Origin: CAZMRF01 sp964568735
Lineage (GTDB): Bacteria > Acidobacteriota > Polarisedimenticolia > JACPZX01
Length of the DNA: 64,000 nucleotides
NCBI GenBank assembly: GCA_964568735.1
Contig: CAZMRF010000001.1
Coordinates: 248,001 to 312,000 of the forward strand
Direction of reading: 5' to 3'
The translations under genes and the position numbers were made by a program. Under the pieces are notes generated by a model, which saw only the letters and a list, made by a program, of their open reading frames with translations, was not told the DNA's origin and made no database searches. Shown here piece after piece: positions 44,616 through 53,064 of this stretch (position 1 is its first letter; each line of letters opens with the position of its first letter).

Positions 44616-45802
44616 GCCTTCTTCCTCTCGGGATCGAAAAAGGGCGGCTTCGCCACGGTGGCCGTGATCTGCCGCCTCTCGTACTCCGCGGTCACCTCGA
44701 TCCTCAGGCGCGTTCCCGGCGCGGCCCAGGGGGCCCGGACGGAGGCGAGCGCCAGGTTCTTCTTGAGCGTGGGCGACCAGGCCCCGCTCGAGGCCTTCCC
44801 CACCTGCCGCCCCCGCGAGTCGTAGACGGGCACCGGAGTCCTCCAGGCCCCGACGGGGACCTGGGGCGGCAGCCCGAACTCCGCGAAGACGGCCTCGTAC
44901 TCGTCCCAGTCGTAGACGAGGCCGACGAAGTGCCACTCGGACCCCTTTCGCCTCTCCTCCTGCAGCGCCCGCTGGCCGATGAAGGGATCGCGCTCGAGGT
45001 TGACCGTCCAGCCCAGGTTGATCTCGTAGGGAGTGGACTTGCGCGACTCGATCGCGCAGTGGTTCGCGCTGAAGTAGTCCACGCCATTCATGATGAAGCC
45101 CGCCTCGATCCGGGTGACGTCGAGCGCGTCGAGCCCCGCAGGGAGGATGCGGTGAGGTCGCCCTGCTTCCATGATCGCGTCGTAGACGCCGAGCGCATCG
45201 TCCGGCTCCATCCAGATCTCGTAGCCGAGATCCCCCGTGTAGCCCGTGCGGGAGACCCAGACGTCAGCTCCCGCCAGTCGCGTCCGGGCTATCGAGAAGA
45301 ACTTCAAGTCCTGCACGCCGCCGCGGACGACCTGCCCGAGGATCTCCCGTGACCTGGGTCCCTGCAGCGCCAGGGCTCCGATCCTCGTGCTGCTCTCCTC
45401 GAGGGTGACCCGGAAGCTCCTCGCGTGGCGCTGGAGCCAAGCCAGGGCCGGCTCGGCGGCCGTCACCCGGAACCAGTCCTCGTCGAGCCTCGAAACGGTC
45501 CCGTCGTCCACCACCTTGCCGTCGTCGTCGCACCAGCAGAGATAGGTCACGCGCCCCGCCTTGAGCTTCGTGATGTCCCGGACCATCACCAGCGAGAGAA
45601 AGCGCGCGGCGTCGCGCCCCCGCACCTCGTACTTGAAGAGAGGCGTGACGTCGAGGAGGCCGGCCGCGTGGCGGTAGGCGTAGTACTCGCGCTCGTGGCT
45701 GACGTCGTAGGAGCGGACGGCGAAGTAGCCCGCCCAGTCCTTCCAAGCCATGCTCGTGCAGAGGGCGGACGTTCTGGGATGGAAGGGTGACGGTATCGGC
45801 AT
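44612..45802 (-). CDS. GcvT-family aminomethyltransferase-like (folate-dependent demethylase-like) protein
   Basis: 396 residues. It starts MPIPSPFHPRTSALC, a start I favour on family similarity; an internal ATG at 45751 is possible and neither has a strong ribosome site. GcvT features: AGLLDVTPLFKYEVRGRDAA, tetrahydrofolate-domain strands RVTYLCWCDDDGKVVDDGTV, IGALALQGPRSREILGQVV, RTGYTGDLGYEIWMEPDDA, then GLDALDVTRIEAGFIMNG and a C-terminal GcvT_C barrel (GSEWHFVGLVYDW ... YDSRGRQVGKASSGAWSPTL). No other glycine-cleavage genes are present, so it is more likely a one-carbon demethylase or related enzyme than the T-protein. It leads an operon with two flavoproteins. Confidence 0.85.
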   Translation of the reverse strand: MPIPSPFHPRTSALCTSMAWKDWAGYFAVRSYDVSHEREYYAYRHAAGLLDVTPLFKYEVRGRDAARFLSLVMVRDITKLKAGRVTYLCWCDDDGKVVDDGTVSRLDEDWFRVTAAEPALAWLQRHARSFRVTLEESSTRIGALALQGPRSREILGQVVRGGVQDLKFFSIARTRLAGADVWVSRTGYTGDLGYEIWMEPDDALGVYDAIMEAGRPHRILPAGLDALDVTRIEAGFIMNGVDYFSANHCAIESRKSTPYEINLGWTVNLERDPFIGQRALQEERRKGSEWHFVGLVYDWDEYEAVFAEFGLPPQVPVGAWRTPVPVYDSRGRQVGKASSGAWSPTLKKNLALASVRAPWAAPGTRLRIEVTAEYERRQITATVAKPPFFDPERKKA

Positions 45803-46168
45803 CGTTCGAAGGAATCGTCGAGACGGCTTGTGTAGGGGGTTCGGGCCAGGCGCTTTGGGTTCGGCGCGATTCTACCATCCGCGCCTGCATGCGGGATCAA
45901 TACGGAATCCATCGCGCATCCAGCGCACGGAGCGGACGCCCGAAGGCCGGCTGTGAAGACCCATCGAGGCCATGCCTGATTACGGTTGGTGGCGCGGGAC
46001 GGAGGGCAGCGCCCGGAGCGTACGTCTGGAGTCCGGCGGTGATGTCACCTCGGGCCCCGCTGTAACCACGGCGGAAGTAGGAGCGCAGGGCGATGGCCTC
46101 CGTCCCGCGCTGAGATCGCCGTTCACTGGTCGCGGTGGGCGACCCTCCGTCCCGCGCTGAGCACCCTG
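45803..46168. other. Intergenic region with short repeats and a possible promoter
   Basis: 366 bases upstream of the GcvT-like operon and downstream of the response regulator gene. On the minus strand TAGAAT (45874-45869) could be a -10 box about 70 bases before the ATG, with TTGATC (45900-45895) 20 bases upstream, a longer spacing than usual. The other half holds three copies of a CCTCCGTCCCGCGC element (listed separately). No gene seen. Confidence 0.45.
45992..46161. repeat. Short repeat cluster: one inverted and two direct copies of CCTCCGTCCCGCGC
   Basis: CCTCCGTCCCGCGCTGAG occurs at 46097-46114 and 46144-46161. The similarity extends to a preceding GGGCGA, with a two-base length difference. 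GCGCGGGACGGAGGG at 45992-46006 is the exact reverse complement of 46143-46157. The outer pair could fold into a long-range stem just beyond the response regulator stop codon. Confidence 0.75.
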
Positions 46169-46849
46169 TCAGCCCGTGAACTTGTAGCCGACGCGGTGGA
46201 CGGTGACGATGTACTTCGGCTCGGCGGGCGTATCCTCGACCTTCTTGCGCAGCTTGGCCACGTGCATGTCCACAGTGCGCGTCAGCGGCGCCTCGTTGTA
46301 GTCCCAGACGGAGTCGAGGAGCTCCTCGCGCCCGACGACCTGGCCGCGATGCTCGATGAAGTACTTGAGCAGCTTCAGCTCCCGCGCGGTCATCTCCAGG
46401 AGCTGACCTCCCTTCCTGGCCTCGGCTTTCTTGAAATCCACCGCGACGTCGCCGAACTCATACGAGTCGACCGAGGGGCCGCTGCCCGAGATGCGGCGCA
46501 GCAGAGCCTCCACCCGCGCCATCAGCTCCATGAAGCCGAAGGGCTTGGTCACGTAGTCGTCGGCACCCAGCTTGAGCCCGAGGACCTTGTCGATCTCCTG
46601 CCCTCGGGCGGTGAGCATGATGATGGGGAGGCTGTTCCCCTCCTTGCGGATCTCCCGGCAGAGGTCGAGTCCGTTCAGCTTCGGCAGCATCACGTCGAGG
46701 ACCATGAGATCGGGCCGTCCGTCGCGCGCGAGGCGGAGCCCCTCGGCCCCGTCGCGGGCCGTGAGGACCTCGTAGCCCTCGTACTCGAAGCCGTCCTTGA
46801 GAGCGACGGCCATCGAAGCGTCATCCTCGACGATCAGGACCTTCGGCAT
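46169..46849 (-). CDS. OmpR/PhoB-family response regulator
   Basis: 226 residues from ATG 46849 (GGGGAGGAG upstream). The receiver opens with KVLIVEDDASMAVALKDGFE, phospho-acceptor Asp in LMVLDVMLPKLNG, and Lys in YVTKPFGFMEL. The C-terminal winged helix carries MTARELKLLKYFIEHRGQVV and the recognition part LTRTVDMHVAKLRKKVEDTP, ending YIVTVHRVGYKFTG. It lies in the 3' part of a two-gene operon, overlapping the kinase gene by 29 bases, and is its cognate regulator. OmpR-type regulators bind paired 11-base half-sites; possible targets include the divergent PDZ gene. Confidence 0.95.
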   Translation of the reverse strand: MPKVLIVEDDASMAVALKDGFEYEGYEVLTARDGAEGLRLARDGRPDLMVLDVMLPKLNGLDLCREIRKEGNSLPIIMLTARGQEIDKVLGLKLGADDYVTKPFGFMELMARVEALLRRISGSGPSVDSYEFGDVAVDFKKAEARKGGQLLEMTARELKLLKYFIEHRGQVVGREELLDSVWDYNEAPLTRTVDMHVAKLRKKVEDTPAEPKYIVTVHRVGYKFTG

Positions 46850-48482
46850 TCTCCTCCCCTCTCCTGGCGGCGCCGGACCCAAGCGGCAGGCGGATGTAGA
46901 AGGTGCTCCCCTGGCCCGGCTCGCTCTCGACGGACACGCGGCCTTCATGGGCTCGCACGATGTGGTGAACGATGGAGAGGCCCAGCCCGCTCCCCTTCAC
47001 GTCGTGAACGAGGCCCGTCCCGACCCGGTGGAATCTCTCGAAGATCTTCTTCTGCTCCTGCCGGGCGATGCCGACTCCCCGGTCGCTCACCGCCACGACG
47101 GCCTCGCTCCCCTCCCGGTAGAGGCGCACCCCTATCATCTTGGACTCACCCGAGTACTTCACGGCGTTGTCCAGGAGGTTGTTCAGCGCCTGACCCATCG
47201 CGTCCGGATCGATCCGCATGCCGGGAAGGGGCATGCCGGGGAGATCGAGCGAGACCTCCCAGCCTTGCTGGGCCATCCGCACTTCGAAGGTCCGCAGCGT
47301 GGCGGTGATGACCTGGAGCAGATCGGCCTCCACGAAGTCATAGGTCTTCCTGCCCGACTCGATCTTGGAGAAGTCGAGGATGTTGTCGATGAGCCTCGAG
47401 AGCCTGCGGCTCTCAGCCTCGATGTACTCGCCATACTCCTGGATCCGCTCGTCCGTGCGCGCCCTGCCGAGCTTGAGGAACTCGGCGAAGACGCGGATGG
47501 AGGCGAGAGGCGTCCTCAGCTCGTGCGAGACGTTCGAGACGAAGTCCGACTTCATCTCGCTGAGCTTCATGGCCCGATCGGCCGCGCGCAGCGCGAAGAC
47601 CGCTCCCCCCAGCACGACGATCCCCAGGAGGATGGACTCGGTCATGTTCACGGCGAACTGGGTCCGGGCCCACTGTTCGGGGGAGTACCCGCGGCTCTGC
47701 AGCCCCAGCGTCCAGTCGGTGAAGATGAAATCGAACCCCGCCTCCACCTCGTCGTCGTACTGCCCGTAGTCTCCCGTTGCCAGCACGACGTCGTCCGTCT
47801 GGTTGCGCACGGTCACCACCAGCTCTTCCATGGCCTCGTTCGGGAAGAAGTGGGGCAGGGACTTCTCGATGACCCAGGGAAGCAGATTGTTGCGGAAGTA
47901 CTTCGGGTCCACGATCATCCCCGCCACGCCCACGATCTGGTTGCGGTGGTCCGTGATGGGGTTCAGGAGGAAGCGGTAGTCGGGGTTCCTCTCGTCCACC
48001 CTCAGGGAGACGGACTCCGTGGGCATCCCCGTCGAAGACATCATCTGCCAGGGAACGCAGGCGACGATCATGGCCATCGACTCGTCCGAGGAGGGCACCA
48101 TCACGAGGGCGTGGCCGTTGGGATCGTACTGGTAGAAGTTCCCGAAGGCGTCCTTCGCGAAGTTCACGAGGAAGAGGCGCGACGCGCCCTCGACGGGCTT
48201 CTTCTTCCACATCAAGGCCGCCTTGTGAAGCTCGTCATCGAGGAAGATCGACGAGGGCACGTTGAGCGCCCTCTCTCCCAGAGAGCGGTAGAAGTACTGG
48301 ACTTCCGTGCTGACGGCCTCGAGATAGTTGTTCAGCGCCGCCCGGTGAGCGATCGTCGAGACCGATTCGAGCTTCGTCAGCCAGACGTACTGCAGGCCCA
48401 GCAGGAGGAGAAGCGGAGCCACCACGGCGCCGAGGGCCACGAGAAGCGTGTGCCTTCGAAGGAATTCCTTGAGCGATCGCAT
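46821..48482 (-). CDS. Membrane sensor histidine kinase
   Basis: 553 residues. TM1 is at about 10-32 (HTLLVALGAVVAPLLLLLGL). A periplasmic sensor of about 250 residues has a cache-like look (FVNF... YDPNGHALVMVPSSDESMAM; ITDHRNQIVGVAGMIVDPKY). TM2 is at about 280-300 (TESILLGIVVLGGAVFALRA). H-box VSHELRTPLASIRVFAEF has His320. ATPase N-box is ALNNLLDNAVKYS, with DRGVGIARQEQKKIFERFHR and GSGLGLSIVHHIVRAHEG. It pairs with the overlapping response regulator. It diverges from a secreted PDZ protein, a possible signal partner or target. The sensed signal is unknown. Confidence 0.94.
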   Translation of the reverse strand: MRSLKEFLRRHTLLVALGAVVAPLLLLLGLQYVWLTKLESVSTIAHRAALNNYLEAVSTEVQYFYRSLGERALNVPSSIFLDDELHKAALMWKKKPVEGASRLFLVNFAKDAFGNFYQYDPNGHALVMVPSSDESMAMIVACVPWQMMSSTGMPTESVSLRVDERNPDYRFLLNPITDHRNQIVGVAGMIVDPKYFRNNLLPWVIEKSLPHFFPNEAMEELVVTVRNQTDDVVLATGDYGQYDDEVEAGFDFIFTDWTLGLQSRGYSPEQWARTQFAVNMTESILLGIVVLGGAVFALRAADRAMKLSEMKSDFVSNVSHELRTPLASIRVFAEFLKLGRARTDERIQEYGEYIEAESRRLSRLIDNILDFSKIESGRKTYDFVEADLLQVITATLRTFEVRMAQQGWEVSLDLPGMPLPGMRIDPDAMGQALNNLLDNAVKYSGESKMIGVRLYREGSEAVVAVSDRGVGIARQEQKKIFERFHRVGTGLVHDVKGSGLGLSIVHHIVRAHEGRVSVESEPGQGSTFYIRLPLGSGAARRGEENAEGPDRRG

Positions 48483-48742
48483 CGCTCAGCGAATATACCC
48501 CATGGTCCGCGGCCCGAGCCCGTCCTCCGTTCATCCGCTTTACATCTTCTTGACAACTGAGACAGGTTTTTACCCGCTCCGGGACGACATTTACAGGCGT
48601 ACCTCGTAGGATTGCACCTGATCGTCGCGCGGGGTCGCTGGTTGCCTGACCTCGGTTCCGGCGACGGACAAACCGCGGGAGGCGCTCGAAGAACCAGGTG
48701 GCTCGGCGGACGATCTCCCCGCTGCTCGGAGGCTGGAAGAGG
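48483..48742. promoter_or_regulatory. Divergent promoter region between histidine kinase and PDZ genes
   Basis: 260 bases separate the divergent starts. TTGACA at 48550-48555 is a perfect -35 hexamer on the plus strand but has no convincing -10 partner 16-18 bases on. TTTACA occurs at 48539 and 48590 and TTTTAC at 48567, which might be regulator half-sites. GGAGG at 48728-48732 is the ribosome site of the PDZ gene. Confidence 0.35.
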
Positions 48743-49216
48743 ATGCGGAAGACCCTGCTTGCAATGCTTGCCATGGCCGTAGCCGCGGCCGTCCCCGCGA
48801 TCGCGGGACACGGACACGAGAAGTGCTCCTACGACACACAGACCTGCCTGAACATGATGGCCGAGAAGATGAAGAACAGCGGCTGGATCGGCGTCGAGCT
48901 GGACAAGAACGAGGAGTCCGGCATCATCACCGTTACGAAAGTGATCGACGGGAGTCCCGCCGAGAAGGCCGGCCTGAAGGCCGGCGACGTCCTCTACGCC
49001 ATCGACGGTATCGTCCTGGGCACCGAGAACGAGGACAAGATCATGCAGGCGAAGAAGTCGTGGAAGCCGGGCACGTCCATCAGCTACACGATCAAGAGGG
49101 ATGGCCAGGATCGCAAGGCTGCCATCACCCTCGCGCCGATGCCCGCCGACATCCTCGCGCGCTACATCGGCGAGCACATGCTCGACCACGCCGCCGTCGA
49201 GGTGGCCGCCAAGTAA
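48743..49216 (+). CDS. Periplasmic PDZ-domain protein
   Basis: 157 residues from ATG 48743 (GGAGG ten bases upstream); an upstream in-frame ATG at 48698 would place 15 charged residues before the signal peptide. The signal peptide is MRKTLLAMLAMAVAAAVPAI, followed by GHGHEKCSYDTQTC. Residues about 45-130 are one PDZ domain (GWIGVELDKNEESGIITVTK, then SPAEKAGLKAGDVLYAIDG). No protease domain is attached, so it is a stand-alone peptide-binding protein, possibly a chaperone or signal adaptor. The His/Cys-rich mature N-terminus could bind metal. It diverges from the two-component operon and is followed by an intrinsic terminator. Confidence 0.85.
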   Translation: MRKTLLAMLAMAVAAAVPAIAGHGHEKCSYDTQTCLNMMAEKMKNSGWIGVELDKNEESGIITVTKVIDGSPAEKAGLKAGDVLYAIDGIVLGTENEDKIMQAKKSWKPGTSISYTIKRDGQDRKAAITLAPMPADILARYIGEHMLDHAAVEVAAK

Positions 49217-49230
49217 GGATTCAATCCCCC

Positions 49231-49257
49231 TGGGCCGGTGTCGCACCCACCGGCCCA
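49231..49257. terminator. Stem-loop after the PDZ gene
   Basis: TGGGCCGGTG (49231-49240) pairs perfectly with CACCGGCCCA (49248-49257) around a seven-base loop, 14 bases after the stop codon. No T-run follows, so it may add to the stronger terminator 37 bases further on. Confidence 0.5.
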
Positions 49258-49293
49258 CCGGAGACTCCCTCCTCTGTTCCACGTCTCCGGACT

Positions 49294-49335
49294 GCTCGGG
49301 CCGCCCCCCCGGCGGCCCGAGCTTTGTCTTTCCCC
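49294..49335 (+). terminator. Rho-independent terminator
   Basis: GCTCGGGCCGCC (49294-49305) pairs perfectly over 12 bases with GGCGGCCCGAGC (49311-49322), loop CCCCC, followed at once by TTTGTCTTT. This is the clearest intrinsic terminator in the window and ends the PDZ transcript. Confidence 0.85.
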
Positions 49336-49420
49336 GGTCGTCTCCGGCTGGACTCTTCGCTTCAGGTCAGCGTGGCCCCCGCTCGTGCGCCCGGGCGCCG
49401 GATCGCACCCCGGCGAGGGC

Positions 49421-50725
49421 CTACTCCCCGACCCCGGCCTTCCCGCCGCCGCCGAGGAAGTCCAGGACCACGGAGGTCATCGCCCGGATCCCGACCTCCA
49501 CCGCGCCGTCGTCCGCCCTCATGTCCGGGGTGTGCAGCCCGCCCGAGCTCCCGCCCGGCGCCCTGACACCCAGGTGGAAGTAGAAGCCCGGCACCCTCCT
49601 CGCGAAGAAGGCGAAGTCCTCACCGGCCATCAGCGGATCCATGCGTTGAACCGATCCCGCGCCCAGCGTTCGCTCGAGCGCCCCCACCGCGCGGGCCGTC
49701 AGCGCTTCGTCGTTCACCGTGGCCGGGCAGACCTCGATGTACTCCAAGTCGTAGCTTCCCCCGCCGGAGGCGGTGATGCCGGCGAGGATCTCCTGCATGC
49801 GCCGCCGGATCTGATCGCGGATCGCGTCGTCGTAGCTCCTCACGGTTCCCTCGAGCTGGACTTCGCCGGGGATGATGTTGAATCGCGTCCCGCCGCGGAA
49901 GATCCCGATCGTCACGACGCTGGGCGCCAGGGGCGAGAGGCTCCGGGATCGGATCGTCTGGAGCGCCATGACGGCCTGCGACCCAATGACGATGGGATCG
50001 ATCCCCTCCTCCGGCGCAGCGCCGTGCGACTGCTTGCCGCGGATCGTGATCCTGATCCGATCCGAGGCGGCCATGGCCGGCCCGGGGCTCCACCCCGCCT
50101 GCCCGACCTCGAGGGAGGGGGCCGAGTGCAGAGCGAAGATCGCCTCGGGCACGGGGTTCTCGAGGACTCCCGCCTCCACCATCTGGAGCGCGGCGTCCAT
50201 CTCTCCGGGGGGAGCCCCCTCCTCGGCGGGCTGGAAGATGAACTTGACGGCTCCGGGCAGCGTGTCGCGCATCCGGGAGAGGACCGATGCCACGCCGAGC
50301 AGCACGGCCGTATGGACGTCATGGCCGCAGGCGTGCGCCACCCCCACCTCCTGCCCCTCGTAGACGTCGCGGCGCCCGGAGGCGAAGGGCAGGCCGGTAG
50401 CCTCCGTTACGGGCAGGGCGTCCATGTCGGCCCGAAGGGCCACGATCGGGCCCGGCCGCCCACCCTTCAGGATGGCAACGACCCCCGTGCCCGCGACTCC
50501 GGTCCGGATCTCCGTGAATCCCAGGCTCTGGAGGTGGCGCGCGACGAGCTGAGCGGTCTCGTGCTCACGGAAACCCAGCTCGGGATTCTGGTGGATGCGA
50601 TGGCGGATCTCGATGATCGCAGGAGTGACCTGCTCGACGGCCTCCTCCAGCGACGCGGCACCGGCCGTCCCGGGCAGGACGGCGGCAAGGGCCAGGGCTG
50701 CGAGACGAGTCACTCGTCGGATCAT
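49421..50725 (-). CDS. Exported M20-family amidohydrolase (hippurate/IAA-amino-acid hydrolase type)
   Basis: 434 residues from ATG 50725 (GGAGG four to five bases upstream). The signal peptide is RRVTRLAALALAAVLPGTAG. M20D features: HRIHQNPELGFREHETAQLV, VALRADMDALPVTEATGLPF, the metal-binding HACGHDVHTAVLLG, catalytic Glu in IFQPAEEGAPPGE, dimerisation-domain HGAAPEEGIDPIVIGSQAV, and the late motif MAGEDFAFFARRVPGFYFHL. The family removes acyl groups from N-acyl amino acids or peptides using two divalent metals. The export signal means a periplasmic or secreted role, unlike most cytoplasmic members. It lies on the strand opposite the PDZ gene, tail to tail across the terminator, and follows the GDYXXLXY gene by 137 bases. 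Confidence 0.92.
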   Translation of the reverse strand: MIRRVTRLAALALAAVLPGTAGAASLEEAVEQVTPAIIEIRHRIHQNPELGFREHETAQLVARHLQSLGFTEIRTGVAGTGVVAILKGGRPGPIVALRADMDALPVTEATGLPFASGRRDVYEGQEVGVAHACGHDVHTAVLLGVASVLSRMRDTLPGAVKFIFQPAEEGAPPGEMDAALQMVEAGVLENPVPEAIFALHSAPSLEVGQAGWSPGPAMAASDRIRITIRGKQSHGAAPEEGIDPIVIGSQAVMALQTIRSRSLSPLAPSVVTIGIFRGGTRFNIIPGEVQLEGTVRSYDDAIRDQIRRRMQEILAGITASGGGSYDLEYIEVCPATVNDEALTARAVGALERTLGAGSVQRMDPLMAGEDFAFFARRVPGFYFHLGVRAPGGSSGGLHTPDMRADDGAVEVGIRAMTSVVLDFLGGGGKAGVGE

Positions 50726-50862
50726 CGATCCTCCACTCTCCATGAGAGGTGGCGGGATCCACCTCGGCACCGGAGCTGGCGCCGCAGCATATGGGAACCT
50801 GCCCTCCCAGGCCAGTGCTCGCGGAGCGGGCTCCGCGGTCTCGGGATCGACGAGGTGCGGGT

Positions 50863-51582
50863 CTAGCTCCCGGCGGCGAGGACGGGGCGGCCGTCGATGA
50901 TGAGGTCCTTCAAGCGGCCCCGGCCGGACTCCGTGACGGCAATCTCGGCGAAGACCGCCTTGCCCTCCCGGATGGCCCGCTCGATGACCGCGCCCGATCC
51001 CTCCGGCACGAAGAGAGCATCGAGGCCATAGTCGACCACCAGGATGGGCAGCCCGGCAGCGGGGGGTCCCCACTGGGGCCACCGGATCCTCCCGCAGAGG
51101 TTCGTCCGCCCGGCCTCGGCGTCGAATCCCACGCGGACGGCAGCGTGGAGGTTCGGCACGCCGGGGGCCGGAGAGGGCTCCTCCTCGAGCTGGACGCAGA
51201 CCATCCTGTCCTGGAGCTCAAACATCAGATCCGGCTCCTGACCTGTTTGCGCCGCTTCGACGATCGTCCTGAGCGCATCCGACGCCACCACGCGAAGGGC
51301 GGCGGGATCCGCAGGCGAGGTGGACTGACCCGTCACCTCGTCGGAGTCCGCAACGGGTTGATCGGTGCCGTCCCCCGCCTGAGCCAGCGCAAGTCTATCG
51401 ATCTCGTAGGCTAGGACGACGTAGTCGCCGCGGAAGAGATCTCGTGGATCGACGGGACGGACACGGAGGTAGATCGACTCGCCGGTCCAGAGCGGCCAGG
51501 CATGGGAGACCAGCATCGAGGCGAGGACGATCAGCGAGAGCGCTCCGCAGGCAGCGGCGAGCAGGGAGCGGCGGTCAGCCAT
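50863..51582 (-). CDS. GDYXXLXY-family membrane-anchored protein
   Basis: 239 residues. The N-terminal membrane anchor is LLAAACGALSLIVLASMLV. The family motif appears as DLFRGDYVVLAYEIDRL, preceded by the usual YLRVRPVDPR. Residues about 75-165 are a linker containing acidic and Gln/Glu-rich parts, followed by strand-rich sequence (GKAVFAEIAVTESGRGRLKD). The family commonly sits next to DUF2157/DUF4401 membrane proteins, as here: its ATG overlaps the end of the DUF2157 gene by eight bases. Function is unknown; it probably works with that membrane protein at the cell envelope. Confidence 0.88.
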   Translation of the reverse strand: MADRRSLLAAACGALSLIVLASMLVSHAWPLWTGESIYLRVRPVDPRDLFRGDYVVLAYEIDRLALAQAGDGTDQPVADSDEVTGQSTSPADPAALRVVASDALRTIVEAAQTGQEPDLMFELQDRMVCVQLEEEPSPAPGVPNLHAAVRVGFDAEAGRTNLCGRIRWPQWGPPAAGLPILVVDYGLDALFVPEGSGAVIERAIREGKAVFAEIAVTESGRGRLKDLIIDGRPVLAAGS

Positions 51583-52726
51583 GGTCGGCCTCCCCCGGAA
51601 GCGCCGTCACGCGGCGCCTCCCTTGCCAGTAGCGTGCCGTGGCCCAGAGGACGAGGGCCGCGACGAAGAAGAGACCCGCGCTGGAGACCATATCGCCGAT
51701 GAGATCCATCCAGCGGATGAGGACGAAGAGGAGGAGATAGAGCACGCCCGTGAAGAAGCTCCTGCCCTGATCCCGGGAGATCCCCCTCTGGATCTCCCAG
51801 ACCGCGACGAGGACGCTCGTGGCGCTGAAGAGAATCGCGAGGAACATCGCAACCTCGAGCTCACGCGCCGATCCCGCCAGCACCGCGACGAGAAGCCCCA
51901 GCGCGCCCGCCGCGGCGACGACGGGGATCGCGACGGCGATTCTCTCTCCGCGCCTCTTCCCGTGAATCCACCCCGCGGCCGCCAGGGCCAGCAGGATCAG
52001 GCCGGCCGCCACGCTCTCGACCAGCCGTGGACTGCGCCCGAAGTACCATCCGGTGGAGTGATAGTCCGAGAAGGTGAGGGGGATCATCGAGCAGAGGATC
52101 ACGGCGAGGCCGGTCGTTCCCCAGGCATCTGCGACGGCTGGACGGGGCCAGAAGCCCGAGGTCGCGAAGATCGCGCAGCCGGCCAGGAGCGAGAGAGTGA
52201 AGGCCTGGCCCGGCACCATCCACGCGTTGAACCCCGCGAACAACAGCCATATCGGGATGCTGGCCGCGGCGAGGACGGCCAGGACTGCCGAGCCGAGCCG
52301 GAGGGCGAGCCCGAGGATCAGGATGACGCCGATCCAGAACCCGTAGGCGGGGTCCTGAAATGCCATGCTCTCCATCCCCGCCCAGACGGACAGGAGGATC
52401 ACCGCCTCGACGCCGGTGACGACCGACCGGAGAGCATGGGCGGTGATCAGCGCCCCGATCATCCACCACAGGACGCCGTCCGGGTAATGCGCTCGGATGT
52501 GGAAGACCTGCGCGAGGAGCCAGATGGCGTTGCCGTAGAGCAGGGTTCCCGCGAAGGCGAAGAGCTCGCCGGGAGCGGCCTTCCCCCGCGCGTAGGAGAT
52601 CGCGGAGGCCGCGAAGGAGGCGGCGACGGCGGAAAAGATCAGGGTGACCTTGGCGGAGCGCGGGATCGAGTCCCAGTTGTGGCCGATCAGGAGGAGAACC
52701 CCGACGGCCGCCATCAAGATGGCCAT
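51575..52726 (-). CDS. DUF2157-type polytopic membrane protein, 3' part of a gene interrupted by TAG
   Basis: 383 residues from ATG 52726, with about ten to twelve hydrophobic helices. It begins MAILMAAVGVLLLIGHNWD followed by SIPRSAKVTL, the 'NWDxIP' signature of DUF2157, but lacks the soluble N-terminal segment of the family. That segment is present upstream in the same frame (codons from GTG 52927) and reads EGLLTHD, then TAG (52813-52811), then ARSILERYESQQAL. Family members normally read '...EGLLSPEQAERILxRYE', so a Gln codon (CAG) seems to have become TAG. Translation may restart at 52726, giving a shortened protein, or the gene may be inactive. It is co-transcribed with the GDYXXLXY gene. 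Confidence 0.82.
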   Translation of the reverse strand: MAILMAAVGVLLLIGHNWDSIPRSAKVTLIFSAVAASFAASAISYARGKAAPGELFAFAGTLLYGNAIWLLAQVFHIRAHYPDGVLWWMIGALITAHALRSVVTGVEAVILLSVWAGMESMAFQDPAYGFWIGVILILGLALRLGSAVLAVLAAASIPIWLLFAGFNAWMVPGQAFTLSLLAGCAIFATSGFWPRPAVADAWGTTGLAVILCSMIPLTFSDYHSTGWYFGRSPRLVESVAAGLILLALAAAGWIHGKRRGERIAVAIPVVAAAGALGLLVAVLAGSARELEVAMFLAILFSATSVLVAVWEIQRGISRDQGRSFFTGVLYLLLFVLIRWMDLIGDMVSSAGLFFVAALVLWATARYWQGRRRVTALPGEADHG

Positions 52727-52810
52727 CCCCGTCAGGACGAAGAAGAGCTTCCGCGAGCGCCGGCTCGAGAGGGCCTGCTGGGACTCGTAGCGCTCGAGGA
52801 TGGAGCGGGC

Positions 52811-52927
52811 CTAATCGTGCGTGAGGAGGCCCTCCGCGCTCCAGCGCGCGGATTCGGCCTCCAGCCAGCGCCTGATGGCGGGCGTGATGCGATCGGGGGC
52901 GGCGCGGGTCTCGGGATCCGCCGTCAC
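52811..52927 (-). pseudogene. 5' fragment of the DUF2157 gene ending at an in-frame TAG
   Basis: GTG 52927 (with GGAG upstream) starts a 38-residue frame with TPAIRRWLEAESARWSAEGL, the usual N-terminal helical part of DUF2157 proteins, ending at TAG 52813-52811. The frame continues without shift into the membrane part. TAG ends several other genes in this window (Rieske, aldehyde dehydrogenase, ABC permease, lipoprotein), so it is a genuine stop codon here. A C-to-T change or a base-call error would explain it. Confidence 0.8.
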
Positions 52928-53064
52928 GCGTCAGGCTCCAGGCCGCGGCAGATGCCCGGGGGCTCCACCCTCACGCGGCGCCTTCCCTGGGGATCGATGG
53001 GACACATGGGATCATCGCGTTTCCTGGTGCTCGAGATGATCGGAGTCGACGGCACCACGCCATT

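Noticed and set aside
48550..48555. Perfect TTGACA as a sigma-70 promoter for the PDZ gene
   Set aside because: No acceptable -10 hexamer occurs 16-18 bases downstream, so it is noted only within the intergenic entry.
52811..52813. TAG as a reassigned (sense) codon
   Set aside because: Several intact genes in the window end with TAG at the expected family C-terminus, so it functions as stop here.
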